DNA from: Planctomycetota bacterium | GTDB lineage: Bacteria; Planctomycetota; Planctomycetia; Gemmatales; Gemmataceae | Length of the DNA: 64,000 bases | Direction: 5' to 3' | Assembly (NCBI GenBank): GCA_016195405.1 | Contig: JACPZP010000052.1 | Location: 16,835-80,834 of the forward strand | Shown: piece by piece, positions 1 to 9,898 of the stretch | Layout: each line of letters opens with the position of its first letter | Position numbering within the stretch: position 1 is the stretch's first letter | The notes under the pieces: model-generated | Database searches by the model: none | What the model was told of the DNA's origin: nothing | Seen by the model: the letters and a program-made list of their open reading frames with translations, nothing else | Program-made: the position numbers and the translations under genes

Positions 1-655
1 CGTAAGCCGGCGTGCCTAGGTCGCGCATGTTGCGACAGAAGACCTGATAAAAGTCGGCCAGATTCTCCTGGCCGCCCCAGGTGGTTTCAAATCCCTGTTT
101 CTGGCCCTTGCGAATCTGGTTTCGAACCTTCGCGGAAATTCGGTCCCACAACACGCCGGCCGTCTCGGGTAGCGCCAAGCGCATGTGGACTTTGCCGCGA
201 TTCTCCTCGGGTAGTAGCTCGTGGCTGAGCGGCTCCTCGTGGCGTAGTTCGAGGTATCGAACATGCAGCTTTTCGGCCAGCGCTACCGCCGCATCGACCA
301 ACTTTGCCGCCACTTCTGAATTCGCGGCGAACACGCCACCGTAATTTAAGTATGGAAGACCAACCAAGAAGCGCCCAAACAGCCAGCTTCGCACCAACGC
401 CAACGGCAACACACCAACGATAGTTCCCTGTCGGCACGCCTCCAGAAGGATGGGTTCGTGGCCGAGTGCTTTTTGCAACACATGCAACCATGCCGGGTCT
501 CGACTTTGGGGCACCTCGTGCCCCTGAAACACGAATTCGCGCACTCTGGGGACTTGAATTGCCAGATCCCGAGCTTCCCATACCCGGAGACATACTTGCG
601 GTTCCAAGACTCGAACAGCCGCCGGGCCGGTTTCGAACATTTCGGTTGTTTCCAT
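1..655 (-). CDS. FemAB family protein, exosortase-system type (C-terminus beyond window)
   Basis: The minus strand reads continuously from an ATG at 655 to the window edge, giving 218 codons of the N-terminal part. The protein begins METTEMFETG. The stretch PLALVRSWLFGRFLVGLPYLN and the later segment KVRNQIRKGQKQGFE resemble the GNAT-fold FemAB proteins that accompany exosortase and PEP-CTERM loci. Family members are thought to transfer amino-acid-like groups in cell-envelope assembly; the substrate here is unknown. It is probably the last visible gene of the minus-strand polysaccharide locus, 141 bases downstream of the fused glycosyltransferase gene. A GCGAGG stretch about 13 bases upstream may be the ribosome-binding site. 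The assignment rests on remembered family motifs, and the catalytic C-terminal half is not visible. Confidence 0.8.
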   Translation of the reverse strand, partial: METTEMFETGPAAVRVLEPQVCLRVWEARDLAIQVPRVREFVFQGHEVPQSRDPAWLHVLQKALGHEPILLEACRQGTIVGVLPLALVRSWLFGRFLVGLPYLNYGGVFAANSEVAAKLVDAAVALAEKLHVRYLELRHEEPLSHELLPEENRGKVHMRLALPETAGVLWDRISAKVRNQIRKGQKQGFETTWGGQENLADFYQVFCRNMRDLGTPAY

Positions 656-753
656 TGGTCGCGTCGGACCTCGCACTGAAACGAATCAATTCAAGGCATG
701 GAATGATAAGAACTTACGTCGAATGGCACCAAGGGAGGGGGGTGTGAGCGATT

Positions 754-775
754 TGCACAGAATTCTGCACAGAAT
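754..775. repeat. Short direct repeat upstream of the FemAB gene
   Basis: The decamer TGCACAGAAT occurs at 754-763 and again at 766-775, 12 bases apart, in the 141-base spacer between two minus-strand genes and about 100 bases upstream of the FemAB start. It includes the small palindrome GCAGAATTCTGC on the minus strand. It could be an operator or may be chance; no promoter hexamers stand out beside it. Confidence 0.3.
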
Positions 776-796
776 ATTCGTCGGCCAAAAACAGCC

Positions 797-3250
797 CTAA
801 TTCAACCACGCCAACATGGTCGTGCCAGCTGCCCCTTTGGTCCGCCTCGCGGCGGCCAGCTCCTCGTAAATCGCTTCCACGGCTCTCAGGCGGGCGCTAA
901 AGGACAACTCGTTTTCAATGCGGTGACGGGCGGCGTGCACGATTCGTGCGGTTCGCGCAGGCTCGCTGAGGGCCTCACCGATTGCCTGGGCCAAGGCCTC
1001 CGCATCACGGCGCGGAGTCAACCAGCCATGGACGCCGTCGCTGATGATCTCTTTCGTGCCGCCCACGTCGGTGGCCACAACCGGTGTTTCGAGCGCCATC
1101 GCTTCAAGAACCGCGTTCGGAATGCCTTCTGTGTCGGACGTTTGCACGTACACGTCAAACCCTTGGTGGAGGTCCTTCACATCGTCGCGGTGACCGAGCA
1201 GGTGCAAACGATTCTCCAACCCCAGTTTCCGGGCATTTTCCAGCAGCTCGCCGCGACACGAACCTTCACCCACCAGAACGACATGCACCGGCTCCGGAAT
1301 CCGGACTCGAGCGGCCGCCTCCAATAGCAGATCAAAACGTTTTTCCTGCTCCAACCTGCCCACGGCCCCGAGAACGACCGAATGCTGCGGAAGGTCCCAA
1401 GCATGGCGAACTTTTTCTCGGGTTCCAGGACTACGCTGAAACGCGACGTGGTCAATTCCATTGCGCACGCGCCGGATGCGGGCCGGCTGCGCGCCATGCT
1501 GAAGGAGTGTTTGGCGGATGGGTTCGGAGACGGCGATCGCCACCGGAAAGCGCGCCAGCAAGCGGCGGTGAAAGAAATAATAGATCCGCTCGGCCAGGCT
1601 GTTGCCGTTCCAGCCGTGGACAGTTGTCAGCGGGATCACGCCCTCCGCGCGTGCCAACATCAGGGCGAACAGGTCGGTCTTGTAATCGTGGCTGTGGACA
1701 ATATCGATGGCGCGGTCACGGATCAGCCGGCGCAAGGCGGGCCACAGCTTCCAGTCATACGAGTGCCGCTCACGAATCTCGACGTAATCCAGGCCCAGCC
1801 GCGCTGCCCGACTGTCCAAGACAAAGCCCGGGTCGCGCACGTCGCGCAGATAACAGACGGTGACGGCATAGCGACTCGGGTCGGCTTGGGCGGCTCCGAG
1901 CAGGATGGTTTTGTCCGGACCCCCACCTGTCCCACAGACGCTACGGAGCTCAAGGATCCGTAAAGGGGCTTTCGAGACTGGGGCGTCGCCCACACGCACG
2001 GTTCCGTTCGTGCGGAAACCATTGAGGTGGATTGCAAGTCTCGGCGCGCTTCCCAGGTCGCCGTTTTTGAAAACGGGATAGGGCCGCGTTGCCAAGATCA
2101 GCGGCTCGATGGCGGCCCGAAGCTGCTTCGCCCGGCGATCCCAGCTATCCGGTTCAACAGCTTTCTGCATCGCCCGAATGTCCTGAGAACCCAGGGGTTT
2201 CGCGAGGGCCTGTTCCACCTCATGGATAAACTGCTCGTGGGTTCCCCCGATCCGCACATGGGGAGCCAAGGTTCGCACGTTGGGGATGTCGATGCTCACG
2301 GTCGGCTTTCCCGAGGCCAGACACTCCCGCAGTTTCAGCGGCCCACTTTGGCGGATCATGTCGTCGTTCACATACGGCAAGAGCAGCACGTCGAGACCGG
2401 CGATGTTGCGGGGAAGGTCCTCGTAAGGCCGCGGTCCGAGCAGGTGTACGTTGGGGATGTCGGCGAAGGCGGCGGGACAGTACGCCTTCGGTCCGATCAT
2501 CACCAGGCTCCCGTGAGGAAAACGGCGAGCCACGCCTGCTAGCAGTTCAAAATCGATCTTTTCGTAAATCAGGCCGAAAAAACCGATGCGTGGCCGAGGG
2601 AGAATCTCGAGGTCTGCGGGAAGCTCGGCTTGCCGCTGAGCTGCGCTGAAGTGCTCGAAGTCAACGGCATGCGGAAAGTACTGACAGCGGCCGTTACGGT
2701 CGTGAGAGCGGACAAGCGCCTGCGAAGCCGCCAGGATCAGGTCCGCACTTTCGGTCATTTCCCGATCGGCCTCCTGAAGGGCCTCGCGATCGGCGGAAGG
2801 CCAATGGCTGTAATCGTCGGTGCAGTAGTACACGAGGGCCCGGCGAGACAGATCGTTGATCAGCCATCCGATGTATGGCAACGTCGTCAACACCACGGGC
2901 CGCGTCATGCCTAGATTCGAGAGGGCCGACCGCAACCGCGCCGTAACTAGCGACCGATTGACGTTGCGGAGAACCTGAGTGCCGAGGCCGGGAAGCATCG
3001 GCACGTCCAAAACCCACATTTGCTCTGCGACCTGCGCCAACCCGCGGCTCCAGTTTCGTAGTTTCTCCGCGCCGCGCCGAAAGGTCAGACTGTCGGCCTT
3101 GATCTGGCGTGTGCCGATGCTGTTGACCCAAAGGACCCTCATGTCTTTGCGCAAGCGCCGGATGAGGTGCTGACAACTTGACGGATGCCGACCCCAGTCG
3201 TCCGCGAATACCAACAGGCTCGGAGGGTTCCCGTTCAGGCGATCAGCCAC
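797..3250 (-). CDS. Tandem glycosyltransferase fusion (GT4-like plus GT4)
   Basis: A single 817-aa reading frame carries two complete GT-B glycosyltransferases. The first (about residues 1-400) begins with the TuaH-like signature LLVFADDWGRHPSSCQHL and has a GPLKLRECLASGKP acceptor/donor loop. The second starts near 1967 with LRILELRSVCGTGGGPDKT and has the GT4 motif SDTEGIPNAVLEAMA followed by VVATDVGGTKE. Such enzymes are normally separate genes that add successive sugars to a lipid-linked glycan on the cytoplasmic side. I chose a GTG start at 3250: it has GGAG seven bases upstream and overlaps the previous stop by eight bases. ATG 3265 is the alternative. No stop or frameshift separates the halves. 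Confidence 0.88.
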   Translation of the reverse strand: MADRLNGNPPSLLVFADDWGRHPSSCQHLIRRLRKDMRVLWVNSIGTRQIKADSLTFRRGAEKLRNWSRGLAQVAEQMWVLDVPMLPGLGTQVLRNVNRSLVTARLRSALSNLGMTRPVVLTTLPYIGWLINDLSRRALVYYCTDDYSHWPSADREALQEADREMTESADLILAASQALVRSHDRNGRCQYFPHAVDFEHFSAAQRQAELPADLEILPRPRIGFFGLIYEKIDFELLAGVARRFPHGSLVMIGPKAYCPAAFADIPNVHLLGPRPYEDLPRNIAGLDVLLLPYVNDDMIRQSGPLKLRECLASGKPTVSIDIPNVRTLAPHVRIGGTHEQFIHEVEQALAKPLGSQDIRAMQKAVEPDSWDRRAKQLRAAIEPLILATRPYPVFKNGDLGSAPRLAIHLNGFRTNGTVRVGDAPVSKAPLRILELRSVCGTGGGPDKTILLGAAQADPSRYAVTVCYLRDVRDPGFVLDSRAARLGLDYVEIRERHSYDWKLWPALRRLIRDRAIDIVHSHDYKTDLFALMLARAEGVIPLTTVHGWNGNSLAERIYYFFHRRLLARFPVAIAVSEPIRQTLLQHGAQPARIRRVRNGIDHVAFQRSPGTREKVRHAWDLPQHSVVLGAVGRLEQEKRFDLLLEAAARVRIPEPVHVVLVGEGSCRGELLENARKLGLENRLHLLGHRDDVKDLHQGFDVYVQTSDTEGIPNAVLEAMALETPVVATDVGGTKEIISDGVHGWLTPRRDAEALAQAIGEALSEPARTARIVHAARHRIENELSFSARLRAVEAIYEELAAARRTKGAAGTTMLAWLN

Positions 3251-4355
3251 GAAGCATCTCCGCATAAAGCCGAAGGTAGCCGGCGTGCATTTGCTGTTCC
3301 GAGAACAGCTCAATGGCGCGTTGCGAGCCGCGCTGGCCGAACTGCCGGCGCTGTTCCGGGTGGGCAGCGAGGTGCAGGATCTTCTCCGCGAGGCACTCGT
3401 CGTCTCCAGGAGGGGTTAGCAGGCCGGTCTGGCCGTCCTCGACCACTTCGGCGACTCCCCCGACTCGCGTTGAAACCACGGGCAAGCGGGCGGCCATCGC
3501 CTCGATTAGTGTCAGGGGGATCCCTTCGCTATTGCTTGTCAAAAGGAACATGTCGGCGGCCGCAAGCAACCGCGGGATGTCGGTCCGCAGGCCAAGGAAG
3601 CGCACTCGCTCCTGCAAATGTCGGTCGTCCACCAGCTTGCGAATCTTCGGCTCCTCAGGGCCCTCGCCGACCAATAGCAGCCAGGAGTCCGGGCGTTTGG
3701 CAAGCACGCGCTCGAACGTCCGCACTGCGGTGGCGTGGTCCTTTAGGTAGTCCAGTCGGGCCACTTGCACGAGAACCAAGTCGGTGGCGCCGGCGCCGAT
3801 CTCGCGTCGAATGGCCGCCCGTTCGGAGCCGCCGTTGTGAAAAGCGGCCGTGTCGATCCCGTTGTAGACGACTCCGACTCGCTGCGCCGGAATGCCCTCG
3901 TTGTGGATCAGGGCCTGTCGCACTGCCTCACCGACGCCTACCACGCGGTCGCGCCGCGTCAGCAGCACCCGGTTCGCGAATATGCGTTTGCGGCGCGGGT
4001 AATCGGGCTGATGCCGGCCGTGCTCGGTGAACAGAACGGCCGGCTGGTGGCACAAGAGACGCGCCGTAATGCCGTAAAAGAACGGCGTATACTGGTGTGC
4101 GTGAATTAGACTCACGTGATGACTTCGCAGGATGCTTGCCAGCCGCAACGAGCAGCGCCAATCCACTCCCGACCCGCGGCCCAAGACTTCGACCACGAAT
4201 CCTTCGTCGCGCAGCTCCTGGCCAAGGGTCCCCAATTCATCCAAGCACACGAAGACAAACCTGAACTGGCCGCACAGGCGCCGAGCGAGCCGAGCCGCCA
4301 GCACCTCGGCCCCGCCGACACGCATGCCGTGCAGGATCTGACAGATCGTCGTCAT
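3243..4355 (-). CDS. Glycosyltransferase family 4
   Basis: This 370-aa protein has the GT4 layout. An N-terminal acceptor domain begins TICQILHGMRVGGAEVLAARL, HAHQYTPFF and FTEHGRH follow in the middle, and the nucleotide-sugar half carries VYNGIDTAAF, VQVARLDYLKDH, VGEGPE and SNSEGIPLTLIEAMA with VVSTRVGGVAE. These are the hallmarks of retaining glycosyltransferases of lipopolysaccharide and capsule assembly. The sugar specificity cannot be read from sequence. An ATG at 4355 was chosen; a TTG at 4367 would overlap the upstream stop as TTGA and is equally plausible, so the gene is probably translationally coupled to the AsnB-like gene. Its 3' end overlaps the next gene by eight bases. Confidence 0.92.
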   Translation of the reverse strand: MTTICQILHGMRVGGAEVLAARLARRLCGQFRFVFVCLDELGTLGQELRDEGFVVEVLGRGSGVDWRCSLRLASILRSHHVSLIHAHQYTPFFYGITARLLCHQPAVLFTEHGRHQPDYPRRKRIFANRVLLTRRDRVVGVGEAVRQALIHNEGIPAQRVGVVYNGIDTAAFHNGGSERAAIRREIGAGATDLVLVQVARLDYLKDHATAVRTFERVLAKRPDSWLLLVGEGPEEPKIRKLVDDRHLQERVRFLGLRTDIPRLLAAADMFLLTSNSEGIPLTLIEAMAARLPVVSTRVGGVAEVVEDGQTGLLTPPGDDECLAEKILHLAAHPEQRRQFGQRGSQRAIELFSEQQMHAGYLRLYAEMLRG

Positions 4356-4363
4356 CGCGGTGG

Positions 4364-6271
4364 TCAAGCAATTGCCGATCCGGCGGGACGCAGGCCGCTC
4401 ACCGCCGGCGGCGGCTCGTTGTCGATGAACTCGCGCTGACCCGTCTCGAAGATCATCAAGGCCAGCAGCAGGAATGTGTGATTAGCCTGATTATTTAGAT
4501 GGCGCTGGACAACACCCTGGACGGCTTTTGGTTCGAAGATGCCACGTTCCAAGCAGCGCGGACTAAGGAGCAGTCGTTCGACGAGTGGCCGCAGCTCCCG
4601 TCGCAGCCAAAGGCCCAGCTTTTCGTACGGCTGGTAGCCCGGCACGCCGAGCTTGGCGAGAACTTTGAGACGCACTTCGGCGAAGGAACGTGCGAAGCGC
4701 CCGGCGCCGAGTCGCGTCCCTGTATTAGCGTTAGCCACCTTTAGAAAGGCCGGCATGTGCCGATGGAGAATATGCGTCTGGATTCGCTCCGAAAGCTTTA
4801 AGTGCGGGGGTGTGCTCAGCAACAAGTCGACCAAGTCATTGTCCAGGTAGGGCAACCGCGTTTCGACTACGGAACCGAACTTGAGCATCGACAAAGCTGT
4901 CTCGCGCCGCAGCCTCTCCGTTACAAACAGGTGCCACACGCGCTGCACCGGAGGATCGATTCCGGTCGAATCACCCAAAGAGGTGAGCAAGGATTGGCGG
5001 GCGAGTCCTTCCACCTGCGCGTGATAGGGTGGGGCGAACAGGGGCTCCGCAGCATCGTCCAGCATGTGAGCGCGCAGCCGGTGTGCCAACCATGCCTCGA
5101 GTGCCGCGCCATCGCTCAAGGCCATAGCCGCGCCGTCGAGGGAGAAGCTATACGCCTTGTGCATGTGCATCAACTCGCCGGCATGGCCCCGCAGTAGGAC
5201 TTCGATGCCCAGCTCGCGGTACATCGGCAGCGTTGGCATGACGATGCACTGCGAGAGGTATTGGCCGTCAGTCAAATGCACCATCCGCTGCAAGTGATCC
5301 TCGAAGTGTCCGAGGAAGTCCGTGCTCAGCACGTAGCGGTGATGGGGACGGTTCGCCAAGCGAGCCAACTCCGCGGCGCTTTTGTGGTCTAGGCTTCCCT
5401 GTACACCCAAGGTAACCGTGGTCAGCGGCCGCTCCGGCGCAACCAAAGCGAGAATGGTTCGAGCGTCGAGGCCGCCCGACAGCGAGAGCCCAAGGCGGGC
5501 CGTCCCTTGAACACGCCGGTCCACGGCTTGCCGGAAGGCCTCATCGATCTGGTCCAATAAATCGGTTTCGCTGACCGCGCTAGGTCGTGTTCCCGGCTCG
5601 AATCGCCAGTAGCGATCCAGCGTGAGCCGGCCGTCGCGGGCGTCGTAAGTCAACCATCCCGCCGCCGGCAGAAGCCGAACCGCTTCCAGGAGTGTGTCCT
5701 CGCCAAGCATCTGCCCAAAGACGAAGAACTGCGCCAGCCCGCGCCCGTTGGGGCGGCGCGACACGGCCGAGTCGACGAGGATGGCTTTGATCTCCGAGGC
5801 GAAGACCAGCTTCCCCGGAAGTTCGCTGTAATAAAGGGGCTTCATGCCGAAACGGTCGTTGGTAAGAATCAGGCGCCCGTTGCGGGCATCCCAGATTGCC
5901 GCGGCGAACATGCCGTGCAGCCGCCGGAAAAATGCACTTCCCTCGTGCTCGAAGCCGTGCAGCAGCAATTCGGCGTGGCTGTCGGAGCGAAATACATGGC
6001 CCGCGGCCGTCAGCACCCGCCGCTCTTCCTCGTAGTTGTAGATCTCGCCCTCCATGACCGCGCGAAGCGACTCGTCCTCATTGGAGGCAGGCTGAGCGGC
6101 GTTGTTAACGAAACCCAGCGACACGCGTCCCAAGGCCAAATCCTGGTTGGAACTGACGTGCTGGTGTTCGACGTACCAAGCGTGATGCTTCATGCGGTGC
6201 ATCATGTCGCCGAGGACGCCGGCTAGGTCTTCTAATGGTGCCTTGCTGACGACGCCGCAGATTCCAGGCAT
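4364..6271 (-). CDS. Degenerate asparagine synthase-like protein (no N-terminal Cys)
   Basis: The 635-aa protein has the two-domain AsnB architecture: an N-terminal Ntn glutaminase-like domain (about 1-200; EGEIYNYEE, FAAAIWDARNGRL, DRFGMKPLYY) and a C-terminal ATP-pyrophosphatase-like domain from about 235. It begins MPGICG, so the nucleophilic Cys that must sit directly after the initiator Met is replaced by Pro. The PP-loop reads SGGLDAR instead of SGGxDS, and the later Gly-Asp-rich loop reads RGHAGELMH. Glutamine hydrolysis is therefore unlikely and adenylation is questionable. AsnB paralogues in exosortase and capsule loci are thought to amidate sugars or peptides. The start ATG lies one base after the upstream stop, and the 3' end abuts a GT4 gene. 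Confidence 0.88.
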   Translation of the reverse strand: MPGICGVVSKAPLEDLAGVLGDMMHRMKHHAWYVEHQHVSSNQDLALGRVSLGFVNNAAQPASNEDESLRAVMEGEIYNYEEERRVLTAAGHVFRSDSHAELLLHGFEHEGSAFFRRLHGMFAAAIWDARNGRLILTNDRFGMKPLYYSELPGKLVFASEIKAILVDSAVSRRPNGRGLAQFFVFGQMLGEDTLLEAVRLLPAAGWLTYDARDGRLTLDRYWRFEPGTRPSAVSETDLLDQIDEAFRQAVDRRVQGTARLGLSLSGGLDARTILALVAPERPLTTVTLGVQGSLDHKSAAELARLANRPHHRYVLSTDFLGHFEDHLQRMVHLTDGQYLSQCIVMPTLPMYRELGIEVLLRGHAGELMHMHKAYSFSLDGAAMALSDGAALEAWLAHRLRAHMLDDAAEPLFAPPYHAQVEGLARQSLLTSLGDSTGIDPPVQRVWHLFVTERLRRETALSMLKFGSVVETRLPYLDNDLVDLLLSTPPHLKLSERIQTHILHRHMPAFLKVANANTGTRLGAGRFARSFAEVRLKVLAKLGVPGYQPYEKLGLWLRRELRPLVERLLLSPRCLERGIFEPKAVQGVVQRHLNNQANHTFLLLALMIFETGQREFIDNEPPPAVSGLRPAGSAIA

Positions 6272-6272
6272 C

Positions 6273-7772
6273 TTACCGGTTCTCCTGAACGCTTAGTTCG
6301 AAGGGCTTGTAGTAATACACCCGTACGGTCCGGTCGCGTGGCCCTGTCCGCGACTCGAAGCTCGCTCGAAGCTCGCAATGCGTCGCGAGCCATTCCTCGA
6401 CCGTTTTCGAAACGTGCCCTGCCTCGACAACGTACCACTGTTCAACGGCGGGCAACCCCTCGGCGTGGGACGGGTAGTTCACCAAAGGATGGCCGAAAGT
6501 CTGTCCCGGCTCAACACCGAGGTAATGGGCGACCAATGGGGGCACGGTGGCAAAAACGGCGGGATTGTCACTGGCGCCGGGACGGATGTTCGCCGCCTGA
6601 CGCACGTAATTGGTTGCCTCCTCCCAACGCGGCCTATCGCCGTGCATGCTGGTGAAGTAGCTGGCGAGAAAGCACGCGTAATAAATACCTGCTCCGGAAA
6701 CCGCGAGCATCGCAAGCCGTTGGTGACCTCGTTGATACCAACCTACGAGGGCGAACGCAGCCAAGACCGCGTAGACGGGCAAAGCGAACAGCGCGTAGTA
6801 CCAGGCCACGTTAATGACATCGAGCCGCGCGATGACGAGCAGTTCCAGCACTGCAATCACGCCGGCGACCGCAAAGAAGCGGGCTATGCGCGGTGGGATT
6901 TGCGACGGCGCGACCCACATGCCGGTAAGCCCAAGCGCAAAGATCGGGGCGCCGGCATAAAAGATGAACGTCGTGAGCACGTGGACCGGGTTGCGGGCCG
7001 ATTGAATGAGAAACCCACCCAACAGCTGGCGCATCTGAAATACATTCCAGCTGAAATAGGCAAGCACAAATGCCAGCGCGAAGCCGAAGGTTAAGTATCC
7101 GCGCAGGTTGTAGACTCCGCCGCGCTCTCTTTGCACGATCAACAGGACCAGGTACGCCACATACACCGGCGCCAACAGCGCGGCGGAGAAATGGGTGAAC
7201 ATCGCCAAAGCAAATGCAGCGATCGACAGTGCCAGAAGCCGGTAGTCGCCGCTCTCGAATCCGGCAACAAACCAGTACATGGAAAGCACCTGAAACAACA
7301 CTACGAGGTTGTAGTAGCGTATGGACTGCGACCAGAATACATGTCCAAGATTCACCGCCAAAAGGAGCGTCGCCAGCAAGACAACGGAGCGTGTGAGTAT
7401 CCTGCGGAAACACACGTAAAACACGACCAGGCTAAAGAGAGCGATCCCGGCGGACAGCGCGCGCCCGGCAGTCACGCTCACGCCGGTCAACTCGAAAACG
7501 CCTCGAAGCAAGTAGAAAAAAATCGGGATGAGCTGGGGGAAAGGTTTACTCAGTTGCTGGGAGAAATAGACTGAACCCTCTTCGTCCTCCCACATGCTCC
7601 AGTCGGTAAGCTTCAGGGCGCGTATCGCCAGCGCCAGCCCGAAGACTGCCAGTACGGCCCAATAGGAAGCAAGGAACGCATCCAGTCGGTGTGGACGTTC
7701 AGGCGATGTTTGCGCGTTCACGGAATCGATCCGAAGGGTCCTGCGGAGGGCGTGGGAGTGTAGCTGGATCAA
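6273..7772 (-). CDS. GT39-like multi-pass membrane glycosyltransferase
   Basis: The 499-aa protein has roughly eleven hydrophobic segments. The first, around residues 35-52, is followed by [16 protein letters not shown]. An acidic pair in the first periplasmic loop followed by SQSIRYYN is typical of the polyprenyl-phosphate-sugar-dependent GT39/PMT family (ArnT-like). Such enzymes transfer a sugar from an undecaprenyl carrier outside the inner membrane. The neighbouring GtrA gene fits this, since GtrA proteins are proposed to handle polyprenyl-phosphate sugars. The frame opens with a TTG that overlaps the stop of the flavoprotein gene (TTGA); a GTG at 7721 is another possible start. The donor and acceptor are unknown. 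Confidence 0.82.
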   Translation of the reverse strand: MIQLHSHALRRTLRIDSVNAQTSPERPHRLDAFLASYWAVLAVFGLALAIRALKLTDWSMWEDEEGSVYFSQQLSKPFPQLIPIFFYLLRGVFELTGVSVTAGRALSAGIALFSLVVFYVCFRRILTRSVVLLATLLLAVNLGHVFWSQSIRYYNLVVLFQVLSMYWFVAGFESGDYRLLALSIAAFALAMFTHFSAALLAPVYVAYLVLLIVQRERGGVYNLRGYLTFGFALAFVLAYFSWNVFQMRQLLGGFLIQSARNPVHVLTTFIFYAGAPIFALGLTGMWVAPSQIPPRIARFFAVAGVIAVLELLVIARLDVINVAWYYALFALPVYAVLAAFALVGWYQRGHQRLAMLAVSGAGIYYACFLASYFTSMHGDRPRWEEATNYVRQAANIRPGASDNPAVFATVPPLVAHYLGVEPGQTFGHPLVNYPSHAEGLPAVEQWYVVEAGHVSKTVEEWLATHCELRASFESRTGPRDRTVRVYYYKPFELSVQENR

Positions 7773-9307
7773 ACGGATGCCTGATCGGCGGTGACGGCGG
7801 CTGGCTCGGACTTGAGGCGTGCGGGCACCATGCGCAGGCCCGTCGCACCGAGTTCCTGCTTTTCGCCCGCGGCGCCCGTTTCATGGTATTCCGCGTCCTG
7901 GTTGACGCACCAAAGATCGTAGATCTTTTCACCCGCCAAAATGTTCTTGACGCACAGCATCGCCGTCATCATGGCGTGGTCTTGGTTGTTGTACTTGTGC
8001 ATTCCATTCCGCCCGACTAGGTGCATCGTCGGATATCTCTCTTCCAACTCCTCCGCGATAATCTTGACGTTCTTGGCGTAGTCGTCGTCGTAAACCGGAT
8101 AAGCCTTGGGCTGCCGCACCACACAGCCGTCCAGCACGTCCTCCGCTTTGGCCAGCCCGATTTTCGCCAATTCACTTGTCGCCAGCGCGATGAGCTGTTT
8201 GTCGGACGAGTTCCACGTGCCGTCGCCTTCGAAACAAAAATACTCCAATCCGTAGCATGCCTTGTCCGACTCGGGAACCATTTCCGGCGACCAGGACTTG
8301 AAATTCTGAATTCGACCTACCTTGACGCTCGGATCGTGGATGTAGATCCAGTTGTCGCTGAACACCTCGCGGTCCTTTAGGATTAGCATCACCGTCAGGA
8401 AGTCCCGATATCTCAGGGCGTTCGCCGCCTTTTGGGCACGTTCCGACATCGGCGGCGTGATGCCGTTCACCAGCTGCCGCATTGGAGCTGAAGAGATGAC
8501 GTGATGCGCAAAAGTCCGATGGCCTTTGCCGTCATGGTCCTGGTGGCTTACCGTCCAAACGCATTCGGACTCGTCCCAGTGGCAGCCCACCACTTTGTGT
8601 CCCATCAGAATATCACCGCCCAGCGCCTTTACCTTGGCGGCGCAGGCCTCCCACATCATGCCCGGGCCCTTGCGCGGGTAGCGGAAGGTGTCGATCAGCG
8701 TCTTGATCACCTGGCCGCGGTCCTTCGGCTTTTTGGGCCACAAGGCGTTGAAGATGGCGGTCCGTAGCGACAGGCCTTTGATGCGCTGGGCAGCCCAGTC
8801 GGCAGAGATCTCCTTGCAACTCATGCCCCAGACCTTTTCGGTGTAGGTCTTGAAGAAGATGTTGAACAAGCGCTTGCCGAACCTGTTTGTCACCCAGTCT
8901 TCGAAGGATCGCGGATTGCGACGCGGGAACAGCCGAGCCTTGAGATACGAAAGCACACAACGGCCCGACTCCAGAATGCCGAGCTTGCGGAGGGCTTCAA
9001 AAGCTTTGAGCGGGTAGGAAAAGTACTTGCCGCGGTAGTAGATGCGCGAAGAGCGCGGACGGTCGAGCATGTCTTCAGGGAGAATCTCCGTCCAAAAGTC
9101 CTCCACTTCCTTCGACTTGGAGAAAAAGCGGTGGCCGCCTATGTCGAAGCGGAACCCTTTATACGTCGCGGTGCGTGCGATTCCGCCTACGTATGACGCA
9201 TCGGCCTCCATAACGCTGACAGGCGCGTCGCTCTTCGACAGCAAGTAAGCCGCGGTCAGCCCGGCGGGGCCTGCACCAATGACGGCGACCGACGTTTCCG
9301 GGTTCAT
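7769..9307 (-). CDS. FAD-dependent oxidoreductase, UDP-galactopyranose mutase-like
   Basis: The 512-aa protein starts with a Rossmann FAD-binding motif, [17 protein letters not shown], followed by an acidic residue in VMEAD and the segment [16 protein letters not shown]-terminal FAD contact lies in [16 protein letters not shown]. This pattern belongs to the amine-oxidase/protoporphyrinogen-oxidase superfamily clade usually annotated as UDP-galactopyranose mutase-like, often encoded in bacterial polysaccharide clusters. The likely role is redox or ring rearrangement of a nucleotide- or lipid-linked sugar, but no substrate can be assigned. The gene lies between gtrA-like and GT39-like genes, and its TGA overlaps the next start. 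ATG 9307 gives the FAD motif directly at the N-terminus. Confidence 0.88.
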   Translation of the reverse strand: MNPETSVAVIGAGPAGLTAAYLLSKSDAPVSVMEADASYVGGIARTATYKGFRFDIGGHRFFSKSKEVEDFWTEILPEDMLDRPRSSRIYYRGKYFSYPLKAFEALRKLGILESGRCVLSYLKARLFPRRNPRSFEDWVTNRFGKRLFNIFFKTYTEKVWGMSCKEISADWAAQRIKGLSLRTAIFNALWPKKPKDRGQVIKTLIDTFRYPRKGPGMMWEACAAKVKALGGDILMGHKVVGCHWDESECVWTVSHQDHDGKGHRTFAHHVISSAPMRQLVNGITPPMSERAQKAANALRYRDFLTVMLILKDREVFSDNWIYIHDPSVKVGRIQNFKSWSPEMVPESDKACYGLEYFCFEGDGTWNSSDKQLIALATSELAKIGLAKAEDVLDGCVVRQPKAYPVYDDDYAKNVKIIAEELEERYPTMHLVGRNGMHKYNNQDHAMMTAMLCVKNILAGEKIYDLWCVNQDAEYHETGAAGEKQELGATGLRMVPARLKSEPAAVTADQASV

Positions 9308-9334
9308 GGACGAAGCTCCCGAACAAGAGGACGA

Positions 9335-9838
9335 TCAATAGCTCGAAGGCGTTGTGTGGGTGCCGGCATGAACCGGACTGGGAATCGCGAGCGTTACGTC
9401 CTCGGCCACATCCGCCGACTCGCGCTTGCATGAAAAGAGGATTAGCTTGCGGCTGCCGAAGTTCCACAGGAAGGCCGTACCCGTGGCGATCCCCTTGGAG
9501 ACCATGTAATGGCACCCAACCTTTTCCGTGAAGAAGTAAATGAGGAATTGGTTCAGACCCAAGCCGATCAGGCCGAGGATCCCAAAGATCGCAAACTCCA
9601 AAGCATGGTTATCGACAGTACGAGTCTCGAAGACCCAAAAGACGCTCAGCAGGTAGTTCGTCGTCAGGCCCATCGCGAAGGCGATAGCCGCGGAGTGGAG
9701 ATAATGCACCTCGAACCACTCCGTAAGCAGCACCAGCACGCCGAAATCGACCAAAAAGGCAATCCCGCCGACAAGCGCGTAGCGAAACAGCTGGACGAAG
9801 GTGTTTTCCGTCTTTCCCTTCACAAGGGTCGTTAGCAT
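9335..9838 (-). CDS. GtrA family membrane protein
   Basis: This 167-aa protein has four hydrophobic segments (about 22-42, 50-75, 85-105 and 115-135). It carries the GtrA signature FVQLFRYALVGGIAFLVDF near the start and FLWNFGSRKLILF at the end of the domain. GtrA proteins are small inner-membrane proteins proposed to flip or channel polyprenyl-phosphate-linked sugars for O-antigen or wall glycosylation. The next genes encode a UGM-like flavoprotein and a GT39-like transferase, which fits a lipid-linked sugar being made, flipped and used. About 35 residues of Asp/Ala/Pro-rich tail follow the last helix. The usual family length is 120-150 aa, so only the tail is extra. Confidence 0.9.
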   Translation of the reverse strand: MLTTLVKGKTENTFVQLFRYALVGGIAFLVDFGVLVLLTEWFEVHYLHSAAIAFAMGLTTNYLLSVFWVFETRTVDNHALEFAIFGILGLIGLGLNQFLIYFFTEKVGCHYMVSKGIATGTAFLWNFGSRKLILFSCKRESADVAEDVTLAIPSPVHAGTHTTPSSY

Positions 9839-9898
9839 TCTTAAGCCTCGCGGATCTGCGTAACGGTTTCGAAGAAGAACGGCGTTAGGATCAAGTCC

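Noticed and set aside
87..689. 200-codon minus-strand frame beginning MIRFSARSD
   Set aside because: It lies in another frame of the FemAB gene, and only the FemAB frame shows family motifs.
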